Source: JACTUC01 sp964477685
GTDB lineage: Archaea > Thermoproteota > Methanomethylicia > Methanomethylicales > Methanomethylicaceae
Direction of reading: 5' to 3'
Assembly: GCA_964477685.1 (NCBI GenBank)
Contig: CAYZHK010000018.1
Span: 1 to 24,846 of the forward strand
Length of the DNA: 24,846 nucleotides
The notes beneath the pieces were generated by a model. It made no database searches, had not been told where the DNA came from, and worked only from the letters and a program-made list of their open reading frames with translations. Of this stretch, positions 22,146 through 24,846 are shown one piece after another. A program made the translations under genes and the position numbers. Within the stretch, counting starts at the first letter, position 1, and every line of letters begins with the position of its first letter.

Positions 22146-22829
22146 GTGCCAGTGGTCACTTTGCCCAAAGTAGTCACAAAAAAGGTTGCTTGGGACGATG
22201 TTGAGAAGTGGAGCGCCGAGGTCAGCGACAAGATGTATGCCTCCGGCTGGCTCCCCGACGTCATCATCGCTATCTCTAGGGGGGGATACATCCCTGCCCG
22301 CCTCATCTGCGACAAGCTGGTTGTGAGCGACCTGGTATCCCTTCAGATAGCCCACTGGCCTTCGGCTGCGCAAATGGCCAAGGATGCCGTGGTGAAATAT
22401 CCGCTCGAATGCGACCTAAACCACAAGAGGGCACTAATAATGGACGACATTGCGGACACCGGGGACTCCATAATACTGGCCAAGGACTACATCTGGACAA
22501 CCTGCAGGCCCGATGAGGTCAGGGTGGCCACACTCCAGTGGATCTCTGCCAGCAGCAAGGTCAAGCCGGACTATTACGCCGAGGAGGTAAAGGGCTGGAT
22601 CTGGTATCAGTACCCCTGGACACGGCTTGAGGATGTGATTGGCTTCATTAAGCGCGTGATGGCCGAAGAAAAGGAAAGGAAGGTTTGGCGGAAAGAAGAC
22701 CTGGACAGTGCCTTCAGGGAATGGTACGGCGTCTCCTTCAGCGATTGGTATATGGAGAAGGCCCTCGAATTCCTAGCCCGCAGGGGCATGGTTTCAAACG
22801 ATGGAGGAGCCTACACCCTCAGGCCCTGA
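22146..22829 (+). CDS. Phosphoribosyltransferase, purine-salvage type, with C-terminal extension
   Basis: A 227-residue protein. The PRPP-binding loop is RALIMDDIADTGDSI (residues 95-109, acidic pair Asp100-Asp101), and the pyrophosphate loop is AISRGGYIPAR (42-52). This is the type I fold of hypoxanthine/xanthine/guanine phosphoribosyltransferases, which join a base to PRPP in the cytosol. WIWYQYPW (about 149-156) is in the hood/base-binding region. About 55 residues at the C-terminus (from KVWRKEDLD) look like a small winged-helix-like domain ending GGMVSNDGGAYTLRP-like; this is unusual for the enzyme. The start is a GTG, apparently leaderless. Confidence 0.85.
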   Translation: MPVVTLPKVVTKKVAWDDVEKWSAEVSDKMYASGWLPDVIIAISRGGYIPARLICDKLVVSDLVSLQIAHWPSAAQMAKDAVVKYPLECDLNHKRALIMDDIADTGDSIILAKDYIWTTCRPDEVRVATLQWISASSKVKPDYYAEEVKGWIWYQYPWTRLEDVIGFIKRVMAEEKERKVWRKEDLDSAFREWYGVSFSDWYMEKALEFLARRGMVSNDGGAYTLRP

Positions 22830-22862
22830 GGGTCGGTGTCGCCCCCAATCCCATGAAAACCG

Positions 22863-22870
22863 TTTTATAA
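22863..22870 (+). promoter_or_regulatory. TATA box of the methylthioadenosine phosphorylase gene
   Basis: TTTTATAA is centred about 36 bases before the ATG at 22903, giving a leader of about 10 bases. Confidence 0.55.
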
Positions 22871-22902
22871 TCTCCCCGGGATAGACAAGGCACGGTGCCC
22901 CT

Positions 22903-23697
22903 ATGTCCTCCTGCACAGCGGAAGTGGGGATAATTGGCGGGAGCGGATTCTATGACAGTTCCATTTTTGGCCCCACCAAGGAAGTCAAGATCCATACCCC
23001 CTTCGGCTCCCCATCGGATCTGGTATCCATTGGCGAATACAAGGGGGTAAAGGTGGCTTTTCTCCCCCGCCACGGGAAGCGGCACACCATACCTCCCCAC
23101 CTGATCAATTACCGCGCCAACATCATGGCCATGAGGGATCTGGGCGTGAGGAGGATACTGGCCCCCTCCGCCGTGGGCAGCCTCCGGGAAGAGATGAAGC
23201 CCGGCGACCTGGTGGTACCCGATCAGTTCATTGACTTTACAAAAAAGCGCGAATACACCTTCTATGAGGGATCTGTGGTTGGCCATTTTTCCATGGCGGA
23301 TCCCTTCTGCCCAGAGACGCGCTCTGGAATAATTGAGGCTGCCAAGAAACTTGGCATAAGGCATCACCCCAGAGCGACCTATGTCTGCATCGAAGGGCCG
23401 CGTTTCTCCACGCGGGCAGAGTCGAAGCTCTTCAGGAGCTGGGGGGCGGACATAATCGGAATGACTCTGGTTCCAGAGGTTAGCTTGGCCCGGGAGGTCG
23501 GCATATGCTACGCCACCCTGGCAACCGTGACAGACTATGACGTCTGGGCAGATAAGCCTGTGACTGCCCAGGAGGTCGTCCAGACCCTAAAGTCCAACGT
23601 CGAGAAGGTAAAGTCGCTCCTGGTGGAGGCAATCCCCCCCATCGCGAAGAATAGGGAATGCGACTGCGTGAAATCGATAGACAATGCCCTCGTCTGA
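22903..23697 (+). CDS. mtnP: S-methyl-5'-thioadenosine phosphorylase
   Basis: A 264-residue trimeric-type nucleoside phosphorylase. Motifs in order are GIIGGSGFYD at the N-terminus (phosphate site), LPRHGKRHTIPPHLINYRAN, APSAVGSL, CIEGPRFSTRAES, IIGMTLVPEVSLAREV and VTDYDVWA. These match archaeal methylthioadenosine phosphorylases almost position by position. It cleaves methylthioadenosine from polyamine or methionine metabolism into adenine and methylthioribose-1-phosphate; some archaeal members also take inosine or guanosine. Adenine or hypoxanthine released could feed the phosphoribosyltransferase immediately upstream. It ends 8 bases before the convergent HD gene. Confidence 0.92.
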   Translation: MSSCTAEVGIIGGSGFYDSSIFGPTKEVKIHTPFGSPSDLVSIGEYKGVKVAFLPRHGKRHTIPPHLINYRANIMAMRDLGVRRILAPSAVGSLREEMKPGDLVVPDQFIDFTKKREYTFYEGSVVGHFSMADPFCPETRSGIIEAAKKLGIRHHPRATYVCIEGPRFSTRAESKLFRSWGADIIGMTLVPEVSLAREVGICYATLATVTDYDVWADKPVTAQEVVQTLKSNVEKVKSLLVEAIPPIAKNRECDCVKSIDNALV

Positions 23698-23705
23698 GCC
23701 TCCTT

Positions 23706-24254
23706 TCAGAGGCCGAGCTCGCTCGAAACCCCCTTCATCCCCTCGAGGGCCAGGGCAAGAAATTCCTCCAGCGGTACGCCAACGCCCTCGCAGAGTGAAA
23801 TGCGTGCCCTGTCGCACCCCTTTGCGAAATCCTTCGTCCGGTATTTCTTGGCCAGTGATTCTGGCTTCACATCGGCAAGCTTTTTTGAGGGCATCACCAG
23901 CGCCGTTGCCACCACGAGGCCCGATACGGCATCGCTGGCGACTAGGGCCTTCTTCGCAGGCGTGTCCAAGACAACGCCCGTGTTTTCATAGTTGTGGGCC
24001 ATGATGGTCTGGATTGCCTCGCCGTCAACCACGCCCTCCAGCAGCTTCCTGGCGATCAGCGTGTGGTCCTGCAACCCGTTGCACTCTTCAAAGTCGATGT
24101 CGTGGAGAATGCCGATGTTTTCCCACCTGGCCTGGTCCTCGCCAAGCCTGGCGGCCATCGACCGCATCACTGCCCCTACCGCAACCATATGCTTCAGGTT
24201 GTTCTCCTTCTTCACATGCTCCTTCACAAGCCCTATCGCAGCATCCCTATCCAT
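23706..24254 (-). CDS. HD-superfamily hydrolase
   Basis: About 182 residues from the ATG at 24254. HD-domain metal ligands are visible as His22 (NLKHMVAVGAVM), His51-Asp52 (GILHDIDFE), His64 (QDHTLIA), His87 (IMAHNY) and an Asp in VASDAVSGLV. The pattern fits the predicted hydrolases of the COG2316 type, thought to act on phosphorylated or nucleotide substrates; the real substrate is unknown. In-frame GTG (24287) and ATG (24278) codons lie at or before the predicted transcription start near 24270, so I prefer 24254. It is divergent from the deaminase gene. Confidence 0.8.
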   Translation of the reverse strand: MDRDAAIGLVKEHVKKENNLKHMVAVGAVMRSMAARLGEDQARWENIGILHDIDFEECNGLQDHTLIARKLLEGVVDGEAIQTIMAHNYENTGVVLDTPAKKALVASDAVSGLVVATALVMPSKKLADVKPESLAKKYRTKDFAKGCDRARISLCEGVGVPLEEFLALALEGMKGVSSELGL

Positions 24255-24290
24255 GTCCAGACCCAGCCAATAATTCATCAGTGACACGCG

Positions 24291-24300
24291 TCTTTTTATT
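24291..24300. promoter_or_regulatory. Shared AT element between the divergent HD and deaminase genes
   Basis: TCTTTTTATT can act as a TATA box on the plus strand (TTTTTATT, about 18-40 bases before the possible deaminase starts) and on the minus strand (AATAAAAAG, about 42 bases before the HD start). It is the only AT-rich element in the intergenic space. Confidence 0.4.
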
Positions 24301-24314
24301 GCTTACCGACGAAA

Positions 24315-24770
24315 GTGCATTGCAGTGAACGCTCTTTGGACAGCTTCATGAAGGCGGCTATCAAAGAGGCGAGGGCAGGGCTGGCCGAAGGGGGAATCCC
24401 CATCGGCTCGGTGCTGGCAAGGGGAAGCAGGATTGTAGGCCGAGGACACAACATGAGGGTGCAGCTGAACGACCCAATCCTCCATGCGGAAATCCAATGC
24501 CTTAGGAATGCAGGTCGGATCGGGAGCTATGGCCAGACAACCCTCTATTCAACGCTGATGCCCTGCCACCTCTGCGCAGGTGCAGTTATCCAGTTCAGGA
24601 TACCGAGGCTTGTGGTCGGGGAGGACGAGACCTTCTCCGGCGCCAGGGATCTCCTGCTTTCCCAGGGCGTCGAGGTGGTTGACCTGGACTTGGAGGAGTG
24701 CAAGGTGATGATGCGAGACTTCATCAGGAAGAACCCCCTGCTTTGGGGGGAGGACATAGGGCAGCTATGA
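24315..24770 (+). CDS. Cytosine deaminase, fungal FCY1-like
   Basis: A 151-residue zinc deaminase. The catalytic motif is HAE (57-59) and the zinc cysteines are in MPCHLC (Cys84, Cys87). Beyond the general family pattern, GGIPIG, GRGHNMR, TTLYSTLMPC, IPRLVVGED and the C-terminal WGEDIG match yeast cytosine deaminase closely as I remember that sequence. It should convert cytosine to uracil and ammonia in the cytosol. The listed GTG is the longest start; a TTG at 24336 fits the TATA box better and an ATG lies at 24348. The last 76 bases of the window after it show nothing recognisable. Confidence 0.85.
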   Translation: MHCSERSLDSFMKAAIKEARAGLAEGGIPIGSVLARGSRIVGRGHNMRVQLNDPILHAEIQCLRNAGRIGSYGQTTLYSTLMPCHLCAGAVIQFRIPRLVVGEDETFSGARDLLLSQGVEVVDLDLEECKVMMRDFIRKNPLLWGEDIGQL

Positions 24771-24846
24771 TTGTTGCTCTCGCCTAGCAGCTGGGCATTG
24801 CAATGAATGACGGAAAAAACCTAACTACCGTTTGAATTGAACTTCT

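Overview
The window looks like a chromosomal segment from an archaeon, most likely a member of Thermoplasmatota or a related euryarchaeal lineage; the lineage is inference. Archaeal hallmarks are the class III (type IV pilin) signal peptides, the DNA repair protein NreA, an archaeal-type methylthioadenosine phosphorylase, and a hydBGDA sulfhydrogenase operon. Many genes also have a TATA box about 35-40 bases before the start codon, which implies leaderless or very short leaders. Starts at GTG and TTG are common. The body of the window is moderately GC-rich, while the first 270 bases are strikingly AT-rich. I saw no rRNA, tRNA, CRISPR array, transposase or integrase.

Layout. Bases 1-1592 hold an AT-rich control region with a perfect inverted repeat, then two overlapping pilin-like genes. 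Bases 1601-5714 hold a nitroreductase, a cation/Ca2+-type exchanger, an aminotransferase and a PurM-type synthetase. Bases 5834-8426 carry an unknown acidic protein, a G3E-like GTPase, a zinc-ribbon protein divergent from a 46-residue YHS metal-binding protein, and a hotdog thioesterase. Bases 8580-10666 carry nreA overlapping a radical SAM gene of the spore-photolyase-like type. Bases 10667-11504 hold a complex control region with duplicated TATA-like and CAACAGTTG elements, a leader resembling a cobalamin riboswitch core, and an unrecognised membrane protein with a lysine-rich tail. A 55-residue small ORF and an MFS transporter follow.

Bases 12887-17131 (minus strand) form a four-subunit group 3b-type NiFe hydrogenase operon in the order beta, gamma, delta, alpha, with a thioredoxin-like gene at its end. 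Bases 17234-19274 form a tightly overlapping triad: a winged-helix regulator, a two-helix small membrane protein and a sodium:solute symporter. After a four-helix membrane protein, bases 20154-24770 contain a nucleobase-salvage neighbourhood. It comprises an NCS1 permease, a phosphoribosyltransferase, methylthioadenosine phosphorylase, an HD hydrolase and a deaminase that closely resembles fungal FCY1 cytosine deaminase.

Working together (inference): the hydrogenase exchanges electrons between H2 (or sulfur) and NAD(P)H. The permease and deaminase could import cytosine and turn it into uracil, while the phosphorylase and phosphoribosyltransferase return purine bases to nucleotides. The pilins would build a heavily N-glycosylated surface structure. 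The most intriguing unexplained part is the leader and membrane protein at 10748-11504.
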